A DNA stretch of 64,000 bases from Paenibacillus dendritiformis. Its GTDB lineage: Bacteria > Bacillota > Bacilli > Paenibacillales > Paenibacillaceae. This document shows, piece after piece, positions 20,012 to 28,577 of this stretch. The notes under the pieces were generated by a model that saw only the letters and a list, made by a program, of their open reading frames with translations, had not been told where the DNA came from and ran no database searches. The stretch covers positions 4,960,501 through 5,024,500 of the forward strand of contig NZ_AP025344.1 of NCBI RefSeq assembly GCF_021654795.1, written 5' to 3'. The position numbers were made by a program, and so were the translations under genes. The first letter of the stretch is position 1; each line of letters begins with the position of its first letter.

Positions 20012-21142
20012 TCACATTTCTCTCCAAAATTGATCCGGATCATCGATATTCACATCTTCATATTCGCACACAACTTCATGAATTCCTACGGGCTCATCAA
20101 AATCAAAAGAGTGCCAATCATTCATATCCGGAGGGCCAAAACTAACCTTTAATTTCTTGTCTGTTACATCAAATATCATACTTCTAAGCGTTCCCATTCC
20201 ACTTGAATAATAATGACAGCATGGGCCAAAAGGATATTTTGTCGACATTAAGTTCGTAATCTTTTCATGATCAACGTTCGGCGCTTCCCGCAATAAAGTA
20301 TTCCAGACCGCGGTATAACGCATTTCCGAGTGCCAGAAATGATATTCATCGAATTCTTGCATCTCATTGCTCACATAGTGATTGGTAGCAAGGATGAGGT
20401 CACCCACCGGTTTACGTTCGGTTATTTTTTTCTTGTGCGAAGAGAAACTGGCAATTTCGAAGACAGATGCATGATTAGAAGCATCTGCGACCAGGATATT
20501 CGCGTTAGTGCATACATGCATCTCTTCAAGCAGGCACCGGGCTTCATATACATCTTTACAGCGATCCAGAAGAGCCCGAATGGCAATCCAGAACTCACAT
20601 CCGTGCCCTTCCAGAGGTTTTAAATATGCCGTGCTCGACATGGTAACTACGAGTCCATATTCATTCATCCCATCCATTCGTCCGGCATTTTGCAATGAAA
20701 AGCCCATATGCTTGGGTTTTCCTTTTACTCGGGTAATGCACAAACTTCTCTCGTCTCTTACAAAATACTCATAACTTCTCCCAACGTAAAAGTGCCCGTC
20801 ACTTGTATTTGAAGGTAGTACGGCGAATTGACAGCAATTTGGTGCGGTATGAAATGAATTGGCGTAACATACTATTTTTTCCGGTTCCGTATTTATTTCA
20901 TCGGCAAATCCCTGTATTTCATCCGTAAACCCGGGACATATTTTATCAATCATCATCATTCTTTTATGGGCCTCTGACGCACAGAGAAAATCCTGTCCTT
21001 CCAGAGGAGTGATATAGTAGTCAATATCTTCCGGATAATGCTCCTTAAATGTAATCGCCCTTTGCTTGCCTACCTCATAGTGGGTTCCTTCTGTGACATG
21101 GATATCAAAAATCATCGGTTCTTTATGGTCGCTATTTTCCAT
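20012..21142 (-). CDS. C45-type Ntn hydrolase (isopenicillin N acyltransferase / Tan-like)
   Basis: This 376-residue protein resembles the C45 autoprocessing amidases and acyltransferases, which cleave linear amides after self-cutting before an N-terminal Cys. The candidate nucleophile is Cys103 or Cys104 in TAPNCCQFAV, followed by the family's GxFYVGRSYEY strand and later by NHYVS and FGP motifs. I chose the ATG at 21142, because AAGGGTG lies upstream; an in-frame ATG at 21196 has no ribosome site and overlaps the promoter. Family members act on N-acyl amines, and Drosophila Tan removes beta-alanine from amides. Beside an NRPS with predicted acyl-Asn and beta-Ala units, it could deacylate, tailor or inactivate the product. 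That role is inference only. Confidence 0.8.
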   Translation of the reverse strand: MENSDHKEPMIFDIHVTEGTHYEVGKQRAITFKEHYPEDIDYYITPLEGQDFLCASEAHKRMMMIDKICPGFTDEIQGFADEINTEPEKIVCYANSFHTAPNCCQFAVLPSNTSDGHFYVGRSYEYFVRDERSLCITRVKGKPKHMGFSLQNAGRMDGMNEYGLVVTMSSTAYLKPLEGHGCEFWIAIRALLDRCKDVYEARCLLEEMHVCTNANILVADASNHASVFEIASFSSHKKKITERKPVGDLILATNHYVSNEMQEFDEYHFWHSEMRYTAVWNTLLREAPNVDHEKITNLMSTKYPFGPCCHYYSSGMGTLRSMIFDVTDKKLKVSFGPPDMNDWHSFDFDEPVGIHEVVCEYEDVNIDDPDQFWREM

Positions 21143-21196
21143 AAGGATCACCCTTTCCGCCGGTAATTGACTGATTTTGCAAGTCGCTATATGCAT

Positions 21197-21224
21197 ATTT
21201 TACTATATAATAAATTTATTTCAA
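21197..21224 (-). promoter_or_regulatory. Candidate promoter of the C45 hydrolase gene
   Basis: Minus-strand TTGAAA (21219-21224) and TAAAAT (21197-21202) are 16 bases apart in very AT-rich DNA, about 55 bases upstream of the chosen start at 21142. This placement supports the internal start rather than the ATG at 21196. Confidence 0.4.
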
Positions 21225-21335
21225 ATTTTATTGATTACGGCTTCGCAGACGCTACACCATCGGGCCAATGTCTGCATGCGCTCCTTGCGCACCTTACGAG
21301 ATTCGCCAATGCGGCTTGACAGCGGAACCTTATTT
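21221..21335 (-). pseudogene. Possible gene remnant at the island boundary
   Basis: A GC-rich patch between the AT-rich hydrolase promoter and the next promoter holds about 38 open codons on the minus strand, ending in TGA at 21221-21223. The stretch MQTLARWCSVCEA looks protein-like and could be the tail of a transposase or other gene, but I do not recognise it and there is no start. It sits exactly where base composition changes. Confidence 0.2.
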
Positions 21336-21408
21336 AATTACCATCTAATTTAACGAATGTTTTATTAGGTGGTCATTAAATTATGTGAATATAAAGGGTG
21401 AGGCATAC

Positions 21409-22017
21409 ATGCAATTGGAAAAGATCGTTGCGTATCATAAGGCGCTCTCCGACCCGACGCGCATCAAAATGCTCGTCCTTATCGCCCAGGAGGAATACAG
21501 CGGACAGCGGCTGGCCGAACGTCTCGGCGTCACCCCGGCCACTATTACCCACCATGCGGCCAAGCTGAGGGAGGCGGCCCTCATTAACGAGCGCCGGGAC
21601 AAAAACACGATCTATTTTTCACTGAACCATTACTTTATGAAAGTGAACGCGACGGCGACCTTTGACTTCATCTATCGCCATGCCGGCCGGAAGGAGGAGA
21701 GCCTAATGCAGGTTCAAGAAGCCCAACAGAAATACCAGGAGTCCGTTATCAACAATTTCTTCACGGCGGATGGCCGCTTGAAGACCATTCCGGCCCAATT
21801 GAAGAAGAAGCTCATCGTACTCGAGCATCTTGTCTCCCGCCTGGAGAGCGGGCGGAAATATACGGAACAGGAGATCAACGCGTTCATCCGTTCCTATCAC
21901 GACGACTTCGCGACCTTGCGCCGGGAATTCGTCATGCACCAATTCATGTACCGGGAGAACAGCATCTACGAACTGAATCCGCCGGAAATGTGGGCCTCCT
22001 GGAGACAGCTCAAGTAA
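21409..22017 (+). CDS. ArsR-type winged-helix regulator with DUF2087 domain
   Basis: This 202-residue DNA-binding protein has an N-terminal ArsR-like winged helix (about 5-75; ALSDPTRIKMLVLI, then the recognition region GVTPATITHHAAKL) and a C-terminal DUF2087 domain (about 110-195; FFTADGRLKTIPAQ and REFVMHQFMYRE). DUF2087 is a small helical domain often paired with such regulators; its ligand is unknown to me. No metal-binding Cys pair is seen. The start at 21409 follows GGGTGAGG; a GTG at 21385 is less likely. It is the first GC-richer gene after the NRPS island and is transcribed away from it, so control of the island is possible but unsupported. Confidence 0.85.
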   Translation: MQLEKIVAYHKALSDPTRIKMLVLIAQEEYSGQRLAERLGVTPATITHHAAKLREAALINERRDKNTIYFSLNHYFMKVNATATFDFIYRHAGRKEESLMQVQEAQQKYQESVINNFFTADGRLKTIPAQLKKKLIVLEHLVSRLESGRKYTEQEINAFIRSYHDDFATLRREFVMHQFMYRENSIYELNPPEMWASWRQLK

Positions 22018-22127
22018 ACCGCGCCCATGCGCCTTGAACATGAGGAGGCAGAACGGACACGAACTGGCGACCGTCAAGACATGCCAGGAATATATCCGCT
22101 ATACTCGAAAAAAACGGGGAGGGGACC

Positions 22128-22289
22128 GTGCCCGATATATTGGAAAAGACCATCGCGCGCGAAGTGATGGAGGAAGTCGGGCTTGCGCTTACCGGGACGC
22201 CCCGGGGTGGGGGCCGCGCAACAGCACACCGTGCAGCTAGGGCAGCCGGAAAAACGCAGAGCCAAGCAACAGCGAAAACGCGCGACTGA
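22128..22289 (+). other. Possible 53-codon small open frame
   Basis: GTG at 22128 is preceded by GGGGAGGGG and opens a 53-residue frame beginning MPDILEKTIAREVMEEVGL. The frame is also open upstream, so it may be a fragment of a lost gene. REVMEEVGL recalls a Nudix box, but spacing to the upstream Glu and Gly does not fit. The second half is low-complexity Arg/Ala. The gap 22018-22413 otherwise holds only an inverted repeat. Confidence 0.15.
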
Positions 22290-22350
22290 ACAAGCGCGGA
22301 AACAAGCGACACCGTCACCAAGTGAACGCCCCGCCGAGCCAAACGCGCAA

Positions 22351-22395
22351 CGGCCCGGTCCGGATCTGGATCGCATCCAAGCCCGGACCGGGCCG
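22351..22395 (-). terminator. GC-rich inverted repeat ending the sugar transporter operon
   Basis: Perfect 13-base arms (CGGCCCGGTCCGG at 22351-22363 and its complement at 22383-22395) lie 19 bases past the dehydrogenase stop. There is no T run, so termination is likely but not certain. Confidence 0.5.
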
Positions 22396-22413
22396 CCTCA
22401 TACGCGCCGCTTC

Positions 22414-23427
22414 CTATGAGCGGCCGGCGTCCGCATAGCGCAGCACGACGCCAATCGTATCCTTCGGCGATTGCTTGTAGCGGGCATAGGCGATGTCCGC
22501 CTTCTCCATCGGCAGCTCCGCCGAGATAAGCGGATCCACGCGAATTCGGCCCGCCGCCAGCAGGCGGACATACTCGGCCACATTGCGGCCCTCCGTCCAG
22601 CGCACATAGCCGATCGGATAATCGAATCCGCCTACCTCGTAGTCGCGCGCATACCGTCCCGGCCCGCCCGCCCGCGAGATGAGCACCTCCGCTTCCTTCG
22701 CGAACATGCGCTCGCGGTCGAATTCCATTTTCAGGTCGCCGACGATGACGACCTTGCCGCGATCCCGCAGCCAGCCGAGCGACTTGTCGATTAGATCGGT
22801 CGCGCTGCCGCCGGCGCACAGCAGCACCGCATCGGCGCCCTCGCCGTTCGTCAGCTCGCGAATCGCCGCTTCCAGCTCCTGCGGGTCGGCATAAGCCGCC
22901 TCGACGCCGGCTTGCTTCAACATCGCGCACCGTTCCGGCAGCAGATCATAGCCGATGACGGTATAGGCTGCCGCATGGGCCACCTGCGCGATGATCTGCC
23001 CCAGGATGCCGAGGCCGACCACCACGACCCGCTCCCCGAATTGAAGCCGCGCTTGCCGCAGCGCGTGAATCGCGATGGCGCCGAGCCCCGCGAAGGACGC
23101 TTCCCGCAGCGATACCTGCGGGGGCAGCGGCGCAGCCAGATGCTTCGGCACGGCAAGCAGCGAAGCGTGCTTGACGAACGGCGCTCCGTAGCAGGCCACC
23201 CGGTCTCCCGGGCGGAGATGGCCGACGCCCTCGCCGACCTCTCTGACGATGCCGGCGGCGCTGTAGCCCAGGGCGAACGGCCCCTGGACCTTTTGCTGCA
23301 TCGACATCTCGGTTCCCGGACTTATCGCCGAATAGACGGTGTCCACCAGCACGAAATGGGGCCGGAGCACCGGCGCCTCCTTTTCCACGGTGTGGACGAC
23401 GCCATCTGTAGATACGACTGCTCTCAT
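22414..23427 (-). CDS. Medium-chain dehydrogenase/reductase, zinc-type family
   Basis: This 337-residue NAD(P)-dependent oxidoreductase has an alcohol-dehydrogenase-like N-terminal domain (YSAISPGTEM, RPGDRVACYG) and a Rossmann domain (VVVVGLGILGQI near residue 137). The usual Cys zinc ligand of catalytic MDR enzymes is replaced in the YSAISPGTE loop, as in the sugar-related subgroup often fused to Gfo/Idh domains. It is the last gene of the operon, 24 bases after a sugar permease, so I expect it to oxidise or reduce the imported sugar or a derivative. AAGAGGAG precedes the ATG. Substrate unknown. Confidence 0.85.
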   Translation of the reverse strand: MRAVVSTDGVVHTVEKEAPVLRPHFVLVDTVYSAISPGTEMSMQQKVQGPFALGYSAAGIVREVGEGVGHLRPGDRVACYGAPFVKHASLLAVPKHLAAPLPPQVSLREASFAGLGAIAIHALRQARLQFGERVVVVGLGILGQIIAQVAHAAAYTVIGYDLLPERCAMLKQAGVEAAYADPQELEAAIRELTNGEGADAVLLCAGGSATDLIDKSLGWLRDRGKVVIVGDLKMEFDRERMFAKEAEVLISRAGGPGRYARDYEVGGFDYPIGYVRWTEGRNVAEYVRLLAAGRIRVDPLISAELPMEKADIAYARYKQSPKDTIGVVLRYADAGRS

Positions 23428-23451
23428 GGGTAATCTCCTCTTTCTATGGTG

Positions 23452-24273
23452 TTAAGACTTGATACCGGACATGGCGATCCCTTCCGTGAAATACCGCTGG
23501 AAGAAGACGAAAATAAGGAAAGTCGGCACAAAGGAAATCGCCGCTCCCGCCATTTCAATCCCGAAGTTCCCTTCCTTCGTCAGCAGGGACGCCAGTCCGA
23601 CCGTAATCGGGTACATCTCTTCCGTCGTCATGAAAATCAGCGGCGTGAACAAATCATTCCAGCAGCTGATGAACGCGAACGTCCCGATCGTCGCGATGGC
23701 CGGCTTCGCCAGCGGCAGCATAATGCGGAAGAAAATCGTGAAATCCCCCGCGCCGTCGATGTAGGCCGCTTCCTCCAGATCCTTCGGGATCGTCATCATG
23801 AACTGCCTTACGAGGAATACCCCCATAATGGCCCACAGCTCCGGAACGATAATCGCCCCGTACGTATTAATCCAGCCGAATTGGCTGAACATGATATACT
23901 TCGGAATAATAAGCAGCTGGCCGGGCACCATGACGACAGCCATCATGAGCCAGAACACGATCTCCCTGCCGGGGAACCGCTTTTTGGCGAAAATATACCC
24001 GAGCACCGCCCCGAAAAAAATCTGGGTCGCCACCGGGATCAGCGTGATGACAAGCGAGTTCTTAATCCAATGCAGGAACGAACTCTGCCCGATAATGTAC
24101 GTGAAATTGTACAGCGTCGGATTCGTCGGAATCCAGAACAACGGATCGGCCGTTGCCTTCTCCACCTTTTGCAGCGAACCGAGAATCATCATCGCAAAAG
24201 GAAAAAAGAACAGGATGCCGAGAATGACGAGCAGCACATAAATGACGGCCTTGTGCTTCAAACGAATATTCAT
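23452..24273 (-). CDS. Carbohydrate ABC transporter permease, MalG-like
   Basis: This 273-residue inner-membrane permease is the MalG-type partner of a class I sugar importer. It has about six membrane segments; the first is AVIYVLLVILGILFFFPF. The cytoplasmic EAA loop reads EEAAYIDGAGDFTIFFRIMLP, where the ATPase docks. The product ends TEGIAMSGIKS, typical for MalG/UgpE relatives. GAAGGAGGGG lies upstream of the start. The neighbouring genes give the second permease and the binding protein. No ATPase gene is present in the operon, so a shared MsmX-type ATPase elsewhere is expected. Confidence 0.95.
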   Translation of the reverse strand: MNIRLKHKAVIYVLLVILGILFFFPFAMMILGSLQKVEKATADPLFWIPTNPTLYNFTYIIGQSSFLHWIKNSLVITLIPVATQIFFGAVLGYIFAKKRFPGREIVFWLMMAVVMVPGQLLIIPKYIMFSQFGWINTYGAIIVPELWAIMGVFLVRQFMMTIPKDLEEAAYIDGAGDFTIFFRIMLPLAKPAIATIGTFAFISCWNDLFTPLIFMTTEEMYPITVGLASLLTKEGNFGIEMAGAAISFVPTFLIFVFFQRYFTEGIAMSGIKS

Positions 24274-24316
24274 GCGAGCCCCTCCTTCGGATGCCGGCGT
24301 TCACTGCGGGCGCGCA

Positions 24317-25258
24317 TCAGTAATGCACCTCTTTGCCCAGCACGCGGCGCTGTACGAGCGATATCGCGAAAATGATGAAAAACAATATATACGCAAGCAC
24401 GCTGGCATACCCGAGGCGAAGTCCGGTAAAGCCTTCCTCATACAAGTAATACACCAGAGTCATCGTTGCATAGTTCGGTCCGCCGCCCGTAATGAGAAAC
24501 GCGGAATCGAAAATTTGAAAAGAACCGATTGTCGTAATAATGGCAACGTAAAAATGAATCGGCAGCAGCAGCGGGAACGTCACGCTCCAGAACGTGCGCC
24601 AGCGGCCGGCGCCGTCGATTTTGGCCGCCTCGTACAAGTGATTCGGAATCGATTTGAGGCCGGCATAATAGTAGACCATCGTGCTTCCCGCCACCTTGAA
24701 AATGCTCAGGCCCGCCAGCACGGGCAGCGCCTGCGACGAATTCGAGAAGAACAGCTGCGGCTCGATGCCGAACCAGCTGAGCACATAGTTGATCATGCCG
24801 TACTCGGTTCCCTTGAACATCCATGCCCAGATTCCCGAGATAATGACGAAGGAAGTGACGACGGGCAAGAAGTACAAGCTCTTGAAAAAACCCGCCGCGC
24901 GCACGCCCGAATTGACGAGCAGCGCCAGCAGCAGCCCGACTCCCATCGTCGGCACGATATAGTAGACCGAGAAGAGCACCGTATTCCAGATCGCCTTCCA
25001 GGCAATCTCATCCGTGAAAAAATAACTCCAGTTCTCAAAGCCGACGAAGGCCGGCGTGCCGATGATAGGCCAGTCCATGAACGTCAGCACGAGACTGAAG
25101 GCCAGCGGGAACAGCTGGAACACAAGAAAATGAATCAGTATCGGAATCAAAAATACATACACAATGGCATTCCGCCGGAATTCCTGCCGGAACCGCTCTC
25201 CCGGCGGCCGCCGGATGGCAGACTCCCGAGCCGCGGCTCCCTGCTTCACTGTTTGCAC
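24317..25258 (-). CDS. Carbohydrate ABC transporter permease, MalF-like
   Basis: This 313-residue permease pairs with the MalG-like protein encoded 43 bases downstream. It begins at a GTG preceded by GGAAGGTGAT, has a charged N-terminus and six predicted membrane segments, and carries the EAA loop YEAAKIDGAGRWRTFWSVTFP. The extracellular end of the second half has GGPNYATMTLVYYLYEEGF, typical of MalF/UgpA. It imports an unidentified sugar together with the lipoprotein encoded upstream. Confidence 0.95.
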   Translation of the reverse strand: MQTVKQGAAARESAIRRPPGERFRQEFRRNAIVYVFLIPILIHFLVFQLFPLAFSLVLTFMDWPIIGTPAFVGFENWSYFFTDEIAWKAIWNTVLFSVYYIVPTMGVGLLLALLVNSGVRAAGFFKSLYFLPVVTSFVIISGIWAWMFKGTEYGMINYVLSWFGIEPQLFFSNSSQALPVLAGLSIFKVAGSTMVYYYAGLKSIPNHLYEAAKIDGAGRWRTFWSVTFPLLLPIHFYVAIITTIGSFQIFDSAFLITGGGPNYATMTLVYYLYEEGFTGLRLGYASVLAYILFFIIFAISLVQRRVLGKEVHY

Positions 25259-25371
25259 GTGATATCACCTTCCATCCCTGTTAATGAGGCCGGCCGCGCC
25301 ACGCAAGGCAGCGGGCCGAGCGGCGGCCGGCAAGCTCCGGTCCGCGCCCTCCCGCCGCTCTCCGCCAAGAG

Positions 25372-26691
25372 TCAGCTTTTTTTCATGTCGTCCTGAATCG
25401 CCTTGGCTGCCGCATCCGCCGCTTCCTGCGGCGATTTGCCGCCTTCCAGCATCGCGGCGATCTCGGCCTGGATTTTCGGCATAATCGTGCGGGCCACCGG
25501 GCTCATTACGCCAGGACGGGTATAAGCCGTTACCTCCAGGAACATTTCCATATCCTTATCCCCTTCATAGATGGACGAAGCCGATTTCCGGGTCGGGATA
25601 TAAGTGGCCAGCTTGTTGAACTTTTTCTGCGCTTCGGTATTGGTCAAGACTTTGATGAATTCCACCGCCGCTTGCTTGTTTTTGCTGTTCTTCGGCACGG
25701 CGAACATGCCGACCGTCCCGAAGCTGGCTTGCTCCGCGCCTTTGAGCGGCGGGCCGGCCGCATAATTGAACTTCTCATCCTTAAGGACGGTTTGGGTGTA
25801 GCCCGAGCCCCAGACCGCCAGCATCTTGCCAGACAGGAATTCGGCCAACTGATCCTGATTCGAAATCGAATCCTTCGGAATCCAACCCTTGTCATACATC
25901 TCTTTAATCATCTGGAACGTGCGGACGCCCGCTTCATTGTTGATGACGATCTCGCCGTTTCCGTCGATGACGTCCCCGCCTTGCTGCCACAGAATCGGAT
26001 ACAGCGTACCGTTGCAGCATGCCGCGCCGCCGTTGAAATCGCGGGCGTAATAGCCTTTGGCCACGGCCTTCTCGGCCCACGCATTGAACTCATCCCATGT
26101 CTGCGGCAAGGCCGAAGGGTCCTCCCCGATCTCCTTGATAATGTCCGCGTTGTAGAACATAAGCTGCGCTTCCTGCAGAATCGGCAGCGCGTACAGCGTC
26201 TCCTGATACGTGGCCGCCGCCAACGCGCCCGGGGTGAAATCATCCATCTGATTGTCATCCATATAAGGGGTTAGCGGCTCAAGGACATCCTTGCTGGCGA
26301 ACTGCGGGATCTGGTCGGGAAGCTGATAGAATACGTCCGGCCCGTTCCCGGCCGCCAGCGCTGTCAATATTTTTTGCTCCCGGTTCTTCCACGGGATTTC
26401 CTCCAGCTTTACTTTCACATCCGGATATTTGTTGTTATATTCCGCGATAATGCCGTCGAACACCGCTTTCATGTCGTTCTTTTTCTCCTCCGACACATAA
26501 GGATGAATCCATACCGTAAGCGTGCCGGACAGCGCTTGCTCTTGCTGGCCCTCCGGCTGGCCTGCGCCCGAATTGGCCGCTTCCTTCTCCGGGGACTCGG
26601 AGCTTCCCGCTCCCCCCGAGCCGCAAGCCGTCAGGAGCATGGACAACGCCAGCACAAAGGCCAGCATCAACAGACTGGAACGTTTCGTCAT
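25372..26691 (-). CDS. Sugar-binding lipoprotein of the ABC importer
   Basis: This 439-residue family 1 extracellular solute-binding protein has a type II signal peptide ending in lipobox LTACGSG (Cys about 23), so it is anchored outside the membrane. A short Ser/Gly/Glu-rich linker follows, then the SBP fold (ALAAGNGPDVFYQ; aromatic-rich ligand regions; TNTEAQKKFNK near the end). The sugar cannot be read from sequence. It is the first gene of the transport operon, with an excellent sigma-A promoter upstream. It lies directly downstream of the divergently functioning, same-strand regulator at 27038-28429, itself terminated, so this operon has its own control. Confidence 0.95.
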   Translation of the reverse strand: MTKRSSLLMLAFVLALSMLLTACGSGGAGSSESPEKEAANSGAGQPEGQQEQALSGTLTVWIHPYVSEEKKNDMKAVFDGIIAEYNNKYPDVKVKLEEIPWKNREQKILTALAAGNGPDVFYQLPDQIPQFASKDVLEPLTPYMDDNQMDDFTPGALAAATYQETLYALPILQEAQLMFYNADIIKEIGEDPSALPQTWDEFNAWAEKAVAKGYYARDFNGGAACCNGTLYPILWQQGGDVIDGNGEIVINNEAGVRTFQMIKEMYDKGWIPKDSISNQDQLAEFLSGKMLAVWGSGYTQTVLKDEKFNYAAGPPLKGAEQASFGTVGMFAVPKNSKNKQAAVEFIKVLTNTEAQKKFNKLATYIPTRKSASSIYEGDKDMEMFLEVTAYTRPGVMSPVARTIMPKIQAEIAAMLEGGKSPQEAADAAAKAIQDDMKKS

Positions 26692-26901
26692 CTTGTTAGA
26701 CCATCCCTTCTATTCATAGCTTTTATAATCCAGATGTATACTAATCCCCTTCGTTTCCGACCTCGCACACATTTTCTCACCGGCTTCGAATGAAGATGAT
26801 TAGGCAGACCCCGCCTCCCTTCCCTGCTCTCTTTTTATAAAATTCTGTATTGCTTCCGATTCATCACGCATGAATTGCAATGACCCAGACAAGTTGTAGT
26901 T

Positions 26902-26949
26902 CATATCTGGTATGTAAACAATCATAGACCCCGAAGAAAGCGCTGTCAA
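26902..26949 (-). promoter_or_regulatory. Sigma-A promoter and palindrome of the sugar transport operon
   Basis: Minus-strand TTGACA (26944-26949) and TATGAT (26921-26926) are 17 bases apart. Just downstream is the palindrome CATA-5-TATG (26902-26914), well placed for repressor binding near the transcription start. I see no gene in the remaining bases between 26692 and 27037. Confidence 0.75.
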
Positions 26950-27023
26950 TCCTGTTTTTTAAAAGACGAATTAAAGACAGAAGCGAACTGGGCGGCCATG
27001 ACCCGGGCGTTCTTTCTCATGAA

Positions 27024-27048
27024 CAAAAAAACCGCCCTTAACGGGCGG
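27024..27048 (-). terminator. Terminator with the regulator's stop codon in its loop
   Basis: Minus strand: CCGCCC, loop GTTAA, GGGCGG, then seven T. The loop contains the TAA stop of the GntR/SBP regulator (27038-27040), so coding sequence forms the first arm of the hairpin. Confidence 0.85.
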
Positions 27049-28429
27049 CCCCATCGGCCAGCAGGCCTTCCAGTCTGCTGCACATCGCTGCTTCGTCTTC
27101 GAGACGCGACCAATACAGCTTCAACGCATTGCACACGTCCTGCAGGTCCGCGGATCGCAGCCCCAGCTCCGTGAAAAAGCGGAGGGTCGGAATAATCTCG
27201 CGGTACATCGAGAAGCGGCTCGGCCGCGGGAACATTTCCGGCCCGTTCCATTCCGCCGCCTTCTTGTGCGCCGGAATGCTGAACGTATGCTGCCGGATAT
27301 GGAGCTGGGCCTCGTAGGAGAGCAAGTAAGCGACGAGTTCAAGCGCCGCTTCCTTCGCCGCCGACGTCCGGTTCACCATCAGGCCGATGGCGAGCAGCAG
27401 CGACTTCGCTTCGTTCAAGTAGGGCAGCGGCGCCACCTCGAACGCAAACGGCGCATCCTTCAAATGATTCAGGCTGAAGTAGGTTGCGATAATGACCGAC
27501 AGCTTGCCCTGCAGGAACAGCCGCTCCGCATCCATATCATTCTCCGACAGATAGGCCGGATACGCGCTCTGCCTGTCGATCAGCTCGCGGGTCAGCCGGA
27601 GGCCCTCCATCAGCTTCGTACCGCAGACAGGGACATGTCCCGCTCCGTCGGGCTCGAACCGCCCGCCGCTCTGCAGCAGGAACACCGGCCAGCGGTTGTT
27701 CGAGAGCATATGGAAATAGAAGCCGAACGTGCCCGGCTCCCTTCCGAGCCGCTCCGCCGCAGCCATCAGGTCGGGCCACCGCCAACTGCTGTCCGGCTCG
27801 GGCAGATCTAGCGCCAGGAAATGATCCCGGTTGTAGCAGAGCATGACCGGCGAGAAAATGAGCGGCAGGCCCAGCAGCCTCCCTTCATGCCGGAAGCAGT
27901 CCGCGATGAACGGATACAGCTCCGGGCGGGGATCCAGCGGTTCCAGCAGCTCATCGCGCCCCTCATCCGCGAGCCAGCGGAAATCGTTGTAATTGACCGT
28001 CGCCACATCCAGCATGTCATGCCCGATATAGCCGGAGACCGCATCGGGATAGTTCTCGTACGGAAGGGGAACAAGCTCGACCCGGATGTGCGGATGGGTT
28101 TGCTGGAAGCGCTCGATGAGTTGGTCCAGGGCCGCCTCCTGGATGACGGACCGGTAATATCCGAACCGCAGCAGCACCGTGCCGGACGCCGCCGGATCGG
28201 CGATCCGGTTCCCGACCCGCGGCACCTTCTCGATCAGCTTCTCCTCGACAAGCCGCTCCAAGCCTTTGCGGACCGAATTTTTGCTTAATTGAAATTGTTC
28301 CGCAAGCGCCACCTCCGAGGGCAAATAATCGCCGGCGGCACGACGGCCCGTAATAATATCGTCCCGCAGCACGGTAACCATTTCGTCCAATCGCTGTCTA
28401 AACGTAGTGCGGCTTGGTCTGCTCGTCAT
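27038..28429 (-). CDS. GntR-type regulator fused to a sugar-binding-protein domain
   Basis: This 463-residue protein joins a GntR winged helix (about 10-80; LPSEVALAEQFQLSKNSVRKGLERL) to a cytosolic family 1 solute-binding fold (about 88-450; ELVPLPYENYPDAVSGYIGHDMLDVATV, LPLIFSPVMLCYNRD). There is no signal peptide, so the binding domain senses ligand inside the cell, taking the place of the usual UTRA or FCD effector domain. It sits immediately upstream of the sugar transporter operon whose own binding protein is a homologous fold; I infer it regulates that operon and probably itself. The start at 28429 follows GAAGGAG. Its promoter region carries a block of degenerate 13-base repeats. Confidence 0.88.
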   Translation of the reverse strand: MTSRPSRTTFRQRLDEMVTVLRDDIITGRRAAGDYLPSEVALAEQFQLSKNSVRKGLERLVEEKLIEKVPRVGNRIADPAASGTVLLRFGYYRSVIQEAALDQLIERFQQTHPHIRVELVPLPYENYPDAVSGYIGHDMLDVATVNYNDFRWLADEGRDELLEPLDPRPELYPFIADCFRHEGRLLGLPLIFSPVMLCYNRDHFLALDLPEPDSSWRWPDLMAAAERLGREPGTFGFYFHMLSNNRWPVFLLQSGGRFEPDGAGHVPVCGTKLMEGLRLTRELIDRQSAYPAYLSENDMDAERLFLQGKLSVIIATYFSLNHLKDAPFAFEVAPLPYLNEAKSLLLAIGLMVNRTSAAKEAALELVAYLLSYEAQLHIRQHTFSIPAHKKAAEWNGPEMFPRPSRFSMYREIIPTLRFFTELGLRSADLQDVCNALKLYWSRLEDEAAMCSRLEGLLADGAAR

Positions 28430-28448
28430 CCTGTACGCTCCTTCAATT

Positions 28449-28577
28449 CATCGTTACTTGCAGTTCTCTATCGTTAATCTGTATCGTTAATCTCTAGCGT
28501 TAATCTATTGTTAGTCTGTATCGTTAGCCTCTACCATAGTCTCTCACGCTAATCCGTCGCTCTATCGATCAGATTCT
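28449..28577. repeat. Degenerate ~13-base direct repeats in a regulator promoter
   Basis: About eight units related to TCTSTATCGTTAA lie in tandem, for example TCTCTATCGTTAA, TCTGTATCGTTAA and TCTCTAGCGTTAA, becoming less alike toward 28577. They fill the space between the GntR/SBP gene and the WYL regulator, where both promoters should be. They could be an operator array or a decayed simple repeat. An AT-rich stretch follows at 28575-28602. Confidence 0.7.

Noticed and set aside
20012..21196. C45 hydrolase start at 21196
   Set aside because: No ribosome site, and the ATG is inside the promoter region; AAGGGTG supports the ATG at 21142.
22128..22200. Nudix hydrolase fragment
   Set aside because: REVMEEVGL resembles part of a Nudix box, but the required upstream Gly and Glu spacing is not there, so I kept it only as an unnamed small frame.
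23446..24375. 309-codon open frame on the plus strand
   Set aside because: It is antisense to the MalG-like permease and rich in Arg/His/Glu without motifs, which is typical of a codon shadow.
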